Shown piece after piece: positions 13,922 to 22,662 of a stretch of DNA of 24,740 bases. The position numbers and the translations under genes were made by a program. Under the pieces are notes generated by a model, which worked only from the letters and a program-made list of their open reading frames with translations, ran no database searches and had not been told where the DNA came from. This DNA comes from an uncultured Oscillospiraceae bacterium (GTDB taxonomy: Bacteria; Bacillota_A; Clostridia; Oscillospirales; Oscillospiraceae), in NCBI GenBank assembly GCA_900762245.1, contig CAAFFR010000150.1:1-24740 (forward strand), given 5' to 3'. How positions within the stretch are numbered: position 1 is the first letter of the stretch; the number at the start of each line of letters is the position of its first letter.

Positions 13922-14833
13922 ATGCGCGTTGTATTTATGGGAACGCCGGACATTGCGGCGACCTGTTTGAAGAAGATCATTGCCGACGGCTTTGAAGTGG
14001 TCGGTGTCTATACCCAGCCTGACCGGCCCAAGGGCCGGGGCATGAAGATGGTGTTTTCCTCTGTAAAAGAGGTTGCCATCGCCAACAACATCCCCGTGTT
14101 CCAGCCGGAAAATTTCAAGGCGGAGGAAACTGTGGAGCAGCTGCGCTCCTTGCAGCCCGATATCTGCGCCGTGGTGGCCTATGGCCGCATCCTGCCCCAG
14201 AAGGTGCTGGATGTTCCCGCTTGCGGCTGCATCAACATCCATGCCAGCATCCTGCCTCAGTACCGGGGCAGTGCCCCTTACCAGTGGGCTGTGCTGGATG
14301 GCCTGAAGGAGACCGGCGTTACCGCCCAGCATATGGTCTGGGAGATGGATGCCGGTGATGTCATCGATGTGGCCAAGACTCCTATCGGCGAGAATGAGAC
14401 TGCCGGTGAGCTGCTGGACCGTCTGGCTGTTCTGGGCGCGGACCTCTTAAGCCGGGTCCTGACCCGGGCCAAGTGCGGCGACAAATGCTGCGGCACCGCC
14501 CAGTGTGCCGAGGATGTGACCTTTGCTCCTATGCTGGATAAGTCCATGTGCCCCATTGACTGGACCAAGACTGCCCAGCAGGTCCACAACCATGTCCGGG
14601 GCCTCCATCCCTGGCCCGTTGCCACCATGGAACTGCAGGGTAAGAAGTTCAAGGTCCATGCCACCCGCCTGTGCGAGGGCAGCGGCAAGCCCGGTGAAAT
14701 TCTGGGCCTGACCAAGACAGGTCTGCGGATCGCCTGCGGCGAAGGTGCTGTGGAAGTGATTTCCTTACAGGCTGAAGGCGGCAAGCGCATGGCGGCTCCC
14801 GATTATTTCCGGGGCCATCCCCTGGAAGGCTAA
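13922..14833 (+). CDS. fmt: methionyl-tRNA formyltransferase
   Basis: Formylates initiator Met-tRNA using 10-formyl-tetrahydrofolate. The 303-residue protein starts MRVVFMGTPDIAATCL. It has the formyltransferase catalytic region with INIHASILPQYRGSAPYQWAVLDG (Asn, His and the SLLPxxRG-like loop) and later GVTAQHMVWEMDAGDV; the C-terminal tRNA-binding domain includes VRGLHPWPVATM. An in-frame ATG at 13877 lies within the upstream repeat and gives a non-conserved extension. ATG 13922 has GGAGG at 13910-13914 with 7 bp spacing and the family-typical N-terminus, so it is chosen. The stop is 3 bp before the rsmB start. Confidence 0.95.
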   Translation: MRVVFMGTPDIAATCLKKIIADGFEVVGVYTQPDRPKGRGMKMVFSSVKEVAIANNIPVFQPENFKAEETVEQLRSLQPDICAVVAYGRILPQKVLDVPACGCINIHASILPQYRGSAPYQWAVLDGLKETGVTAQHMVWEMDAGDVIDVAKTPIGENETAGELLDRLAVLGADLLSRVLTRAKCGDKCCGTAQCAEDVTFAPMLDKSMCPIDWTKTAQQVHNHVRGLHPWPVATMELQGKKFKVHATRLCEGSGKPGEILGLTKTGLRIACGEGAVEVISLQAEGGKRMAAPDYFRGHPLEG

Positions 14834-14836
14834 GCC

Positions 14837-16150
14837 GTGGGCGCAAGAGAGACTGCGCTGAATGCGCTGATGGCCTGCCGTAAGGACGGGGCCTGGTCCA
14901 ACGGCGTTCTGAAGGACTATATCCACCGGGACCGGCTGGACAGCCGGGACGCGGCTCTGGCTACCCGGCTGTGCTACGGTGTTCTGCAGAACCGCCAGAA
15001 GCTGGACTTTTATTTGAAACAACTGCTGACAGGCAAGCTAAGCAATCTGCACCCCGTGGTGCGGGATGTGCTTCATCTGGGCCTGTATCAGATTTACGAA
15101 CTGGATAAGATCCCTGACAGCGCTGCGGTGAACGAATCCGTGACGCTGGTGAAAAAATATTGCAAAAATCCCAAGGCCGGCGGCCTGGTCAACGGTGTGC
15201 TGCGAAATGCGGTGCGGACCAAGGGCAGCCTGCAGGAGCCGGTCTCCTATGCAGACCGCTACAGTCATCCCGATGAACTGATCTCTCTGCTGAAAGCGAA
15301 TCTGCCCAAGGGGAAGCTGGAGCCTATGCTGCAGGCCAACAATGCCTCTCCCCAGACGGTAGTGCAGGTGAATACCCTGCGCATCAGCGCGGAGGAACTG
15401 GCAAAGCGGCTGGAAAAAGAGCATGTTACCGTTCATCCTCACGACTGGATGACAGACTGTTTTGTTCTGTCCAACACAGGGAATCTGGAAAATCTTCCTT
15501 CTTTTCAGGACGGATTATTCTACGTTCAGGACCCCGCAGCAAAACTCAGCGTCCTGTGCGCGGATCTTCCCAAGGAGGATATCCGGGTGCTGGATTGCTG
15601 CAGCGCACCGGGAGGAAAGAGCTTTGCGGCGGCAATTGCCATGGGCGGCAAGGGACAGATCACATCCTGTGATGTCCATGCCCACAAGACTTCCCTCATT
15701 GAAAACGGCGCAAAGCGGCTGGGCCTGACCAATATTACCGCCAGACAGCAGGATGCAACCGAAAATGTTGCTGAATGGGTGGAAAATATGGACGTGGTCA
15801 TTGCTGACGTCCCCTGTTCCGGCCTGGGAATTATCCGGAAAAAGCCGGATATCCGCTATAAAAATCTGTCGGAACTGAAAGAGCTTCCCAAGCTGCAGCT
15901 GGCGATTCTGAAAAACCAGGCTGCTTACGTGAAACCCGGCGGCGTGCTGCTGTATTCCACCTGCACGGTGCTGAAGTCGGAAAATGAAGAGATCGTCTCC
16001 AAATTTCTGGCTGAAACCCCAAATTTCTATACAGAAAAATTACCGCTTCCGGCCATTTTTGAGCAAAATGACACCGGAATGCTGACATTGATCCCCGGAG
16101 AGCATGACACTGACGGCTTCTTTATCTGCCGTCTGCGGAGGAAAGCATGA
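14837..16150 (+). CDS. rsmB: 16S rRNA (cytosine(967)-C(5))-methyltransferase
   Basis: SAM-dependent methyltransferase acting on C967 of 16S rRNA (E. coli numbering). The 437 residues comprise an N-terminal NusB-like RNA-binding domain (about 1-135, with LYQIYELDKIPDSAAVNESV) and a C-terminal NOL1/NOP2/Sun domain. The SAM motif is LDCCSAPGGKSFAAA; the two catalytic cysteines lie in ADVPCSGLGIIRKKPDI and YSTCTV. The start is a GTG with TGGAAGG about 7 bp upstream, just after the fmt stop. The stop overlaps the rlmN start by 4 bp. Confidence 0.95.
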   Translation: MGARETALNALMACRKDGAWSNGVLKDYIHRDRLDSRDAALATRLCYGVLQNRQKLDFYLKQLLTGKLSNLHPVVRDVLHLGLYQIYELDKIPDSAAVNESVTLVKKYCKNPKAGGLVNGVLRNAVRTKGSLQEPVSYADRYSHPDELISLLKANLPKGKLEPMLQANNASPQTVVQVNTLRISAEELAKRLEKEHVTVHPHDWMTDCFVLSNTGNLENLPSFQDGLFYVQDPAAKLSVLCADLPKEDIRVLDCCSAPGGKSFAAAIAMGGKGQITSCDVHAHKTSLIENGAKRLGLTNITARQQDATENVAEWVENMDVVIADVPCSGLGIIRKKPDIRYKNLSELKELPKLQLAILKNQAAYVKPGGVLLYSTCTVLKSENEEIVSKFLAETPNFYTEKLPLPAIFEQNDTGMLTLIPGEHDTDGFFICRLRRKA

Positions 16151-17175
16151 ATCTGAAATCTCTGACCCAGCCGGAGCTGGCGAACATATTAAAAGAGCTG
16201 GGTCAGCCTGCCTTCCGGGCGAAGCAGATCTTCACCTGGCTCCATAGGGGCGTTCGTTCCTATGATGAGATGACCAACCTGCCCAAGGGCCTGCGGGATA
16301 CCCTGGCGCAGCGGTATCCCATCCATGCCCCCAAGGTGGTCCGCAAGCAGGAATCCAAAAAGGACGGCACCATCAAATATCTGTGGGAACTGTCCGACGG
16401 CAACTGCGTGGAAACGGTTTTGATGCGCTACAACTACGGCAATACCGTCTGTATCTCCACGGAAGTGGGCTGCCGCATGGGCTGCGCCTTCTGCGCCTCC
16501 ACCATCGGCGGTCTGGTGCGGCGGCTGGAGCCCTATGAAATGCTGGATGAGGTGCTGTTTACCCAGATCGACTCTGGCCTTCCCATTTCCCGCATTGTAC
16601 TTATGGGCATCGGCGAACCGCTGGATAATTTTGACAATGTGATGCGGTTCCTGGAGTTGGTGAACAGTCCCGACGGCATGAATATCTCCATGCGGCACAT
16701 CAGCCTCAGTACCTGCGGCCTGATCCCCAAGATCGACGAGCTGGCAGCAAAGAAGCTGCAGATCAGTCTGGCCATTTCCCTTCACGGTCCCAATAACGAG
16801 ATCCGGAATCAGGTGATGCCGGTGAATAAGGCATACCCCATTGAGGATCTGCTGGAAGCCTGCCGCCGGTATTATGCGGCTACCAGCCGGCGCATCCATT
16901 TTGAGTATGCCATGATTGACGGTGTCAATGACCGGGATGAGGATGCCCGGGAGATCCTGAGCCGGATGAAGGGCCTGCCTGCCCACTTCAACCTGATCCC
17001 GCTGAACCATGTGGAGGAAAGTCCTCTGAAGCCCAGCAGCAAGACACAAGTGGCAAGATTCCAGAAATTACTGGAAGCCGGCGGCATTACTGCCACTGTC
17101 CGCCGCACCTTGGGCGGCGACATCGATGCTTCCTGCGGACAGCTTCGCAGAAAGCACATCAAGGAAAGCAAATAA
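16147..17175 (+). CDS. rlmN: dual-specificity rRNA/tRNA adenine-C2 methyltransferase
   Basis: Radical SAM enzyme that methylates C2 of A2503 in 23S rRNA and of A37 in some tRNAs. Of 342 residues, the [4Fe-4S] motif is C109-x3-C113-x2-C116 (GCRMGCAFC). The methyl-carrying cysteines expected for RlmN are present: C102 seven residues before the cluster, and C330 in DIDASCGQLRRK near the C-terminus. GIGEPLDNFDNV is the GGEP-type SAM motif. This set distinguishes it from random radical SAM proteins; Cfr (C8 methylation, antibiotic resistance) is a close relative, but length, motifs and the housekeeping neighbourhood favour RlmN. Confidence 0.95.
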   Translation: MNLKSLTQPELANILKELGQPAFRAKQIFTWLHRGVRSYDEMTNLPKGLRDTLAQRYPIHAPKVVRKQESKKDGTIKYLWELSDGNCVETVLMRYNYGNTVCISTEVGCRMGCAFCASTIGGLVRRLEPYEMLDEVLFTQIDSGLPISRIVLMGIGEPLDNFDNVMRFLELVNSPDGMNISMRHISLSTCGLIPKIDELAAKKLQISLAISLHGPNNEIRNQVMPVNKAYPIEDLLEACRRYYAATSRRIHFEYAMIDGVNDRDEDAREILSRMKGLPAHFNLIPLNHVEESPLKPSSKTQVARFQKLLEAGGITATVRRTLGGDIDASCGQLRRKHIKESK

Positions 17176-17196
17176 GGCCGGTGAAACCCATCGGCC
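17176..17196 (+). other. hairpin in rlmN-phosphatase gap
   Basis: GGCCGGTG (17176-17183) pairs with CATCGGCC (17189-17196), including one G-U pair, around a 5-nt loop. There is no T-tract, so it is more likely a message-stabilising or processing hairpin than a terminator. Confidence 0.4.
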
Positions 17197-17230
17197 CAGA
17201 TCATAGAGAAACGAGAGAGGTGCAGAGCCT

Positions 17231-17962
17231 ATGCAAAGCTGGGGACTGACCGATCCTGGCTGCGTCCGTAAACAGAATCAGGACGCTTACCGAATTGAAG
17301 AACTTGACAGCAACACCCTGCTGTGTGTGGTGTGCGACGGCATGGGCGGAGCGAAATCCGGCAATGTGGCAAGTATGCTGGCAGTGGAGGTCTTCGTAGA
17401 GGAAGTTCGCCGATGCTACAGCCCTGCCATGGAGTCTGACCGGGTGGATCAGATGCTGCGCAGCGCCGTGAAGCTGGCAAACTTTACCGTCTTCGATCAG
17501 GCGGCCCAGTTTGAGGAGTTTGACGGAATGGGCACCACTATGGTGGCAGCCCTGATTCGCAGACAGAAGGCTACCGTCGTCAACGTAGGCGACAGCCGGG
17601 CCTATTTTATTGACCGCAGCGGTATCCGCCAGATCACCAAGGACCATTCTCTGGTTCAGTTCATGGTGGACCGGGGAGAACTGACGGCAGAAACCGCCAA
17701 GAGCTATCCCGGAAAGAACTTTATTACCCGGGCCATTGGCACAGAGCCTATGGTCATGTGCGACATTTACCATCAGGCCGTCAGCAAGGGCGACTACCTG
17801 CTGCTGTGCAGCGACGGTCTGAGCAACCTGATGGACGATCAGGAAATTCTGTTTGAAGTCGTCCACGGCGTCAACAAGCAGGCCTGCTGTCAGCGGCTGC
17901 TGAACATCGCAAAAAACCGCGGTGCGCCGGATAATGTGACCAGTGTACTGGTCTTGGTGTAA
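17231..17962 (+). CDS. prpC: PP2C-type Ser/Thr protein phosphatase
   Basis: A 243-residue metal-dependent phosphatase, the partner of the PASTA kinase encoded next. PP2C motifs appear in order: VRKQNQDAY, VCDGMGGAKSGNVAS (metal-binding Asp and Gly), GTTMVAALI, VGDSRAYFI, ITKDHSLV, LLLCSDGLSN and APDNVTSVLVLV. Length agrees with the B. subtilis PrpC/Stp family. A GAGAGG site (17215-17220) is 10 bp before the ATG. The gap to the kinase is under 35 bp. In the family it dephosphorylates targets of the PrkC kinase and the kinase itself. Confidence 0.95.
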   Translation: MQSWGLTDPGCVRKQNQDAYRIEELDSNTLLCVVCDGMGGAKSGNVASMLAVEVFVEEVRRCYSPAMESDRVDQMLRSAVKLANFTVFDQAAQFEEFDGMGTTMVAALIRRQKATVVNVGDSRAYFIDRSGIRQITKDHSLVQFMVDRGELTAETAKSYPGKNFITRAIGTEPMVMCDIYHQAVSKGDYLLLCSDGLSNLMDDQEILFEVVHGVNKQACCQRLLNIAKNRGAPDNVTSVLVLV

Positions 17963-17989
17963 GCCGAGAGTGCGAAAGGAGCTTAACGC

Positions 17990-20080
17990 TTGAATATGGA
18001 TCAATATATTGGACGGCTGCTGGATCAGCGGTACGAGATCCTTGAGGTTATCGGTACCGGCGGCATGGCCGTTGTATATAAAGCGCGCTGCCATCGGCTG
18101 AACCGGTTGGTTGCGATCAAAATACTAAAAGATGAATTTGCCCGGGACGAGGAATTCCGCCGCCGCTTCCATGCGGAGGGCGAGGCTGTAGCCATGCTGA
18201 GCCATCCCAATGTCGTCCAGGTTTATGACGTTTCCACTTCGGAAAGTGCCAACTTCATCGTCATGGAACTGGTGGATGGCATTTCTTTGAAGCAGTATAT
18301 GGAAAAGAAGGGCGTGCTGAACTGGAAGGAGACTTTGCATTTCTCCATGCAGATCGCCAAGGGCCTGGAGCATGCCCACAGCCGCGGCATTGTCCACCGG
18401 GATATCAAGCCCCACAATATCATGGTGCTGAAAAACGGCAGCGTGAAGGTGATGGACTTTGGCATTGCCCGGGTGATGAACAAGAGCAACACCCTGACCA
18501 AGGAAGCTTTGGGCAGTGTCCATTACATTTCCCCGGAGCAGGCCAAGGGCGGTCATACCGATAACCGCAGCGACCTGTATTCTCTCAGTGTGGTCATGTA
18601 TGAAATGATGGCTGGCCGGCCTCCCTATGACGGCGAGTCTGCGGTTTCTGTGGCCATTCAGCACATCAACGGCGGCGCGCAGCTGCCTTCAACCTTCAAT
18701 CCCAATATCCCTTCCGGTCTGGAGCAGATCATTATGAAGGGTATGTCCCTGGAGATCCGGGACCGGTATGTATCCGCAACGGAAATGCTGCAGGACATGG
18801 AGGAATTTCGGAAGAATCCCGAAATCCAGTTCCAATACCAGTCTTTGCTGGATGGTGCGACCCAGAAGCTTCCTACTGCCCACATTCCCATGACCACGGC
18901 AGAAAAGAAGGTGCTGTCCAAGACCGGTGTCCGACCGGTACAGGAGCCGGTGCGTGTACGTCCCAATACGGCCCAGCGCCGGGTCGTAGAGCGCGTTCCG
19001 GAACGGGATACCGATGTGATCTGCCGGGTTCAGCAGCGCCGCCAGACCGAGGTGCAGAAGAAGCGGGAGGAGCGCAGCCGGGTGGCAACCACTGCCATCG
19101 TGATCTGCAGCGCCGTGGTCGTATGTGCCATTGTGATTTTCCTCATTGCTCTGTTTAACGGTGCCCTGCTGAATCAGGAGAAGGACATCGTGGAGGTGCC
19201 CTATCTGGAAGGCCAGATGTACAGTGAGGCCCTGGTGGCAAAACATAAAGACTTTAAACTGCGGCTGTTGCCACAGGAATACAGTGACTACGCCGAGGGT
19301 CAGATCATTCTTCAGGAGCCTATGGGCGGCGAAAAAGTCCAGAGAGGCAGTGATGTTTGGATCACGGTCAGCATGGGTCCTGAACCACCCAAGGTGGAGC
19401 TGGATAATCTGATCGGCACCGAGGCGGAGGAAGCCTGCGAATGGCTTGTCGACAAGGGGCTGAAGCCTCTGACCAAAAAGGAATCCAGCTATCTCTATGA
19501 AGCGGGTATGGTCACCCGGACAGACCCCTCGGCCGGTTCGGAGCTGAAGCCGGGCGAAACGGTATATGTCTACATCAGTACCGGTAAGGAAGTGGTGCAG
19601 GCACCCATGCCCTATGTGGTAGGGCTGGAACTGGGTCGGGCGCAGGAGCTGATGACCCAGCTGGGCTTTACCAATGTCCGTTATGAAGAAGTGGACAGCC
19701 AGAAGCCCGCAGGTCAGATTGTTTATCAGTCTGTTGGCAAGGGCAACAATGTGGATGTGTCTTCAGAGGTTATTATCCATTACAGTGCAGGTCCTCAGGA
19801 AACCGAAGTGTCCACGGAAGCTACCATTCCTCAGATCCCCACGGTTCCGGAGGAAACAAAAAGCTGGACCGTGAGCTTCTCTGTACCGGAGCGGGAAGAG
19901 GAATACCGTCTGGATGTGTGCCTTGGCGGCACCAGCAGTGTGCTGGATTCCAAGATGGTGGCACCGGGCTCTACCAGCGCCTTTGTGAAGCTGTCCGGCA
20001 GCGGACTGGTTGCCTATGATTTGTACATTGACGGCGAATATTACGATACCAGAACCATTGAATGGACAAAGGCAGGGTAA
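17990..20080 (+). CDS. prkC: PASTA-domain Ser/Thr protein kinase
   Basis: Membrane-bound Hanks-type kinase of 696 residues that senses cell-wall fragments or lipid II. Kinase domain about 1-275: glycine loop GTGGMAVVY (22-30), Lys44, HRDIKPHN (Asp138), DFG (156-158) and the activation-loop end GSVHYISPEQA. One transmembrane helix lies at about 366-390. Outside are three PASTA repeats (about 400-463, 466-530, 535-600) followed by an extra beta-rich C-terminal segment of about 80 residues (SWTVSFSVPER...). Start: AAAGGAG (17975-17981) is 8 bp from a TTG at 17990 but 14 bp from the ATG at 17996, so TTG is given here. The ATG, two codons downstream, is the alternative. rsgA starts 3 bp after the stop. 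Confidence 0.94.
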   Translation: MNMDQYIGRLLDQRYEILEVIGTGGMAVVYKARCHRLNRLVAIKILKDEFARDEEFRRRFHAEGEAVAMLSHPNVVQVYDVSTSESANFIVMELVDGISLKQYMEKKGVLNWKETLHFSMQIAKGLEHAHSRGIVHRDIKPHNIMVLKNGSVKVMDFGIARVMNKSNTLTKEALGSVHYISPEQAKGGHTDNRSDLYSLSVVMYEMMAGRPPYDGESAVSVAIQHINGGAQLPSTFNPNIPSGLEQIIMKGMSLEIRDRYVSATEMLQDMEEFRKNPEIQFQYQSLLDGATQKLPTAHIPMTTAEKKVLSKTGVRPVQEPVRVRPNTAQRRVVERVPERDTDVICRVQQRRQTEVQKKREERSRVATTAIVICSAVVVCAIVIFLIALFNGALLNQEKDIVEVPYLEGQMYSEALVAKHKDFKLRLLPQEYSDYAEGQIILQEPMGGEKVQRGSDVWITVSMGPEPPKVELDNLIGTEAEEACEWLVDKGLKPLTKKESSYLYEAGMVTRTDPSAGSELKPGETVYVYISTGKEVVQAPMPYVVGLELGRAQELMTQLGFTNVRYEEVDSQKPAGQIVYQSVGKGNNVDVSSEVIIHYSAGPQETEVSTEATIPQIPTVPEETKSWTVSFSVPEREEEYRLDVCLGGTSSVLDSKMVAPGSTSAFVKLSGSGLVAYDLYIDGEYYDTRTIEWTKAG

Positions 20081-20083
20081 GGG

Positions 20084-20974
20084 ATGACAGAACGAAAGAC
20101 AGGACGCATCCTGCGTTCTCTCAGCGGCTTTTATGATGTGCAGACCGGCGGGAAGCTCATTACCTGCCGGGCCCGGGGAATCCTCCGCAAGGAGGGAAAT
20201 TCCCCCCTTACCGGCGACATGGTGGAAATCACCGTGGAGAAGGGAAAGGGCATGGTGGAAAAAATCCTGCCCCGGAAGAACCGTTTTATCCGTCCGGCTG
20301 TGGCGAATATTGACGCACTGGTGGTCTTTGCCGCCAATGTCAATCCCGTGACGGAGCCTTACCTCATTGACCGGGTGGCGGCCATTGCCGGTGACCAGGA
20401 GGTTCCGGTGTATCTCTGCGTCAATAAATGCGACCTGGACCCGGCAGTGGATCTGGTGCGGATCTATGAAAATGCAGGTTTTTCTGTCATTTGCACCAGT
20501 GCGGAAACCGGAGAAGGTGTGGAAGCACTGCGGCAGGCCATTGCCGGTAAGCTGGTGGCCTTCACCGGAAATTCCGGTGTGGGCAAAAGCAGCATTCTGA
20601 ACCGGCTGGCACCGGAGTTGAAATTGGCTACCGGCGAGGTTTCCGAGAAGCTGGGCCGCGGCCGGCACACCACCCGCCATGTGGAACTGTTCCGGCTGGG
20701 AGAGGATACCTATGTGGCGGATACGCCGGGCTTTTCCTCCTTTGATACGGACCAGATGGAAGTGATCCTGAAGGAGAACCTCCAGTATGCTTTCCCGGAT
20801 TTTGGAAGGTATATCGGCAAATGCCGGTTTGACGATTGCTCCCACCGGAAGGAGCCGGACTGTGCAGTCCGGGGGGCCTTTGAAGCGGGAGAAATCGAAA
20901 AAAGCCGCTATGACAGCTATTTGAAGCTGTACGAAAAATCCAGCCAGATCAACCTCTGGGAATTGAAAAAATAA
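20084..20974 (+). CDS. rsgA: ribosome small subunit-dependent GTPase A
   Basis: Circularly permuted GTPase that helps late 30S subunit maturation. The 296 residues contain an N-terminal OB-fold (about 1-65), then GTPase motifs in permuted order: G4 NKCD, G1 P-loop GNSGVGKSS and G3 DTPGFSS. A C-terminal zinc site C-x4-C-x-H-x5-C (CRFDDCSHRKEPDC) follows. It follows the PASTA kinase by 3 bp, as cpgA follows prkC in B. subtilis, where the protein is a PrkC substrate. A strong terminator directly after it closes the long plus-strand gene run. Confidence 0.96.
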   Translation: MTERKTGRILRSLSGFYDVQTGGKLITCRARGILRKEGNSPLTGDMVEITVEKGKGMVEKILPRKNRFIRPAVANIDALVVFAANVNPVTEPYLIDRVAAIAGDQEVPVYLCVNKCDLDPAVDLVRIYENAGFSVICTSAETGEGVEALRQAIAGKLVAFTGNSGVGKSSILNRLAPELKLATGEVSEKLGRGRHTTRHVELFRLGEDTYVADTPGFSSFDTDQMEVILKENLQYAFPDFGRYIGKCRFDDCSHRKEPDCAVRGAFEAGEIEKSRYDSYLKLYEKSSQINLWELKK

Positions 20975-20976
20975 AC

Positions 20977-21001
20977 GGGAGAGCGAAAGCTCTCCCTTTT
21001 T
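20977..21001 (+). terminator. intrinsic terminator after rsgA
   Basis: Perfect 8-bp stem GGGAGAGC/GCTCTCCC with a GAAA tetraloop, followed directly by TTTTT. It ends the cdaA-rsgA gene run. Confidence 0.95.
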
Positions 21002-21014
21002 GCATATGTTTGGG

Positions 21015-21584
21015 TTATTTTAAAGACAGACGGTTCTTTTCCAATGCCTTGCGGATGGCAACTGCCAGGATGGGGGCGAAAATGATGGCTACGGCGGCAT
21101 TGAAAACGGTGGCGGGAATCTTGCTGAAAACTGTGACCATAGCGGCATCAGGGGTCAAACCGTGTTTCAGAAGGCCGCTCCAATAGTAGGTTTTTGCGAG
21201 ATAAGCTGCGGCATATACGACAGCACCGGAAGCTGCGGCAATGCCTGCCTTAATGACACCCCAGTTGTCCTTCCAAAGCATCATCACAAGACCGGGGAAC
21301 AGACCGTAGGCACCCTTGGTCAGGAAGGTGATCCAGGCTTCGTCAATGTAGGCGGGGTTGGTCATATCATAGAGAAAGGAGCCGAGACCGGCAGCCAGAC
21401 CGCCCAGCCAGGGGCCAAGAAGAATGCCGGAAAGGGCACACATGCTGTTGCCTAAATGAAAAGATGTGGTGCCGGCAATGTCAATGGGCATCGTAATGCG
21501 GATGGCAGAGCCTACAATGGTAAGAGCAGCCATCAGGGCTGTCAGAACGATTCTTTTGGTGGAAATGGGTTGTTTGTGTTCCAT
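21015..21584 (-). CDS. ECF transporter S component
   Basis: A 189-residue, highly hydrophobic integral membrane protein with five to six predicted helices. It looks like the substrate-binding S component of an energy-coupling factor vitamin transporter: a short polar N-terminus, then RIVLTALMAALTIVGSAIRI (carrying the Ala-rich start of helix 1, which in S components contacts the T component), FHLGNSMCALSGILLGPWLGG and GLGSFLYDMTNPAY. The substrate (riboflavin, folate, thiamine precursor, pyridoxine or other) cannot be assigned from the sequence, and no EcfA/EcfT genes or recognisable riboswitch lie next to it. An AAGGAGG site (21599-21593) precedes the ATG by 8 bp. Confidence 0.75.
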   Translation of the reverse strand: MEHKQPISTKRIVLTALMAALTIVGSAIRITMPIDIAGTTSFHLGNSMCALSGILLGPWLGGLAAGLGSFLYDMTNPAYIDEAWITFLTKGAYGLFPGLVMMLWKDNWGVIKAGIAAASGAVVYAAAYLAKTYYWSGLLKHGLTPDAAMVTVFSKIPATVFNAAVAIIFAPILAVAIRKALEKNRLSLK

Positions 21585-21614
21585 AACGGATACCTCCTTG
21601 CTGAGATTGAAGTT

Positions 21615-21620
21615 ATTATA
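21615..21620 (-). promoter_or_regulatory. -10 box of the ECF S component gene
   Basis: Consensus TATAAT on the minus strand, about 30 bp before the start codon. No good -35 is found at 16-18 bp, so the promoter may need an activator or be weak. Confidence 0.45.
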
Positions 21621-21725
21621 GCGAAAACTGGCAATAAATACAGTACCAAAAATGAAATGAAAAACAGGGCCAGAAGATATAGAGCGGGATTATGCCCCCC
21701 TCCCTGCATTTGGTGAAAAAAACAC

Positions 21726-21754
21726 TGTACATCCTGGGGAAAAGGTGTTACAAT
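21726..21754 (+). promoter_or_regulatory. promoter of nagB
   Basis: TACAAT (21749-21754) has an extended -10 TGT directly before it (21746-21748) and a partial -35 TGTACA (21726-21731) at 17 bp. It leaves a leader of about 50 nt before nagB. Confidence 0.65.
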
Positions 21755-21809
21755 AAAAATATGCAAAATGGCAAAAAACGCTTTTACAAAATGAAAGGGG
21801 AACCTCAAC

Positions 21810-22547
21810 ATGAGACTTATCGTAGCAAAGGACTATGCAGATGTCAGCCGTAAGGCTGCCAATATCATTGCCGCTCAGGTGCACCTGAAGCCCGACTGTG
21901 TCCTGGGGCTGGCTACCGGCTCCAGCCCTGTGGGTACTTATAAGGAACTGATCGCAAAGTATGAATCCGGCGAACTGGATTTCTCCCAGGTCAAGACTGT
22001 AAACCTGGACGAGTACGTTGGCCTGACCAAGGATCATGACCAGAGCTATGCTTACTTTATGCGCACCAACCTGTTTGATCATGTGAATATCGATCAGGCA
22101 AACTGCAACATTCCCGACGGCACCAATCCCGATGCCGCTGCTGAGTGCGCCCGTTACGATGCTGTCATCGATGCTTTCGGCGGTGCAGACCTGCAGCTGC
22201 TGGGCCTGGGCCCCAACGGTCACATCGGCTTCAACGAGCCCTGCGACGAGTTTGTCAACGGCACCAACTATGTCAAGCTGACTGACTCCACCATCGATGC
22301 CAACCAGCGTTTCTTCGAGAAGCGTGAAGATGTTCCCACCCATGCTTACACCATGGGCATTGGCTCCATCATGAAGGCAAAGCGTGTTCTGCTGGTCTGC
22401 AACGGTGCAGGTAAGGCTCAGGCTGTCAAGGACTGCTTCTTTGGTCCCATCAAGCCCCAGTCTCCCGGCTCCATCCTGCAGCTGCACCCCGATTTCACTC
22501 TGGTTGCAGACGAAGCTGCTCTGGAACTGGTCAAGGACCTGATCTGA
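21810..22547 (+). CDS. nagB: glucosamine-6-phosphate deaminase
   Basis: Converts glucosamine 6-phosphate to fructose 6-phosphate and ammonia, linking amino-sugar use to glycolysis. The 245 residues match the Bacillus-type length. Conserved regions: LGLATGSSPVGTYKEL near the N-terminus, NLDEYVGL (catalytic Asp), LLGLGPNGHIGFNEP (His and Glu of the active site) and a lid region SIMKAKRVLLVCNGAGKA. An AAAGGGG site lies about 9 bp before the ATG. Single-gene unit between its own promoter and a strong terminator; nagA is not adjacent. Confidence 0.97.
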   Translation: MRLIVAKDYADVSRKAANIIAAQVHLKPDCVLGLATGSSPVGTYKELIAKYESGELDFSQVKTVNLDEYVGLTKDHDQSYAYFMRTNLFDHVNIDQANCNIPDGTNPDAAAECARYDAVIDAFGGADLQLLGLGPNGHIGFNEPCDEFVNGTNYVKLTDSTIDANQRFFEKREDVPTHAYTMGIGSIMKAKRVLLVCNGAGKAQAVKDCFFGPIKPQSPGSILQLHPDFTLVADEAALELVKDLI

Positions 22548-22568
22548 GAAATAAGGAAATAGATTCCG

Positions 22569-22600
22569 TAGGGCGGGGAGGTATCCCCGCCCTATATTTT
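22569..22600 (+). terminator. intrinsic terminator after nagB
   Basis: Perfect 11-bp stem TAGGGCGGGGA/TCCCCGCCCTA (22569-22579 with 22584-22594), 4-nt loop, followed by TATTTTG. Ends the nagB message. Confidence 0.9.
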
Positions 22601-22662
22601 GTTTCTACGGGTCAGGAAAATATTAACTTTTTGCAAATGATGCATAAAATTTAGCAAAGATG

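Noticed and set aside
6192..20974. A defence, phage or biosynthetic cluster within the long gene run
   Set aside because: Every gene in this stretch belongs to a common family, in an order known from other Firmicutes.
21585..21725. Riboswitch upstream of the ECF S component
   Set aside because: No TPP, FMN, cobalamin, THF or preQ1 signature was found, and the leader after the -10 box is only about 30 nt.
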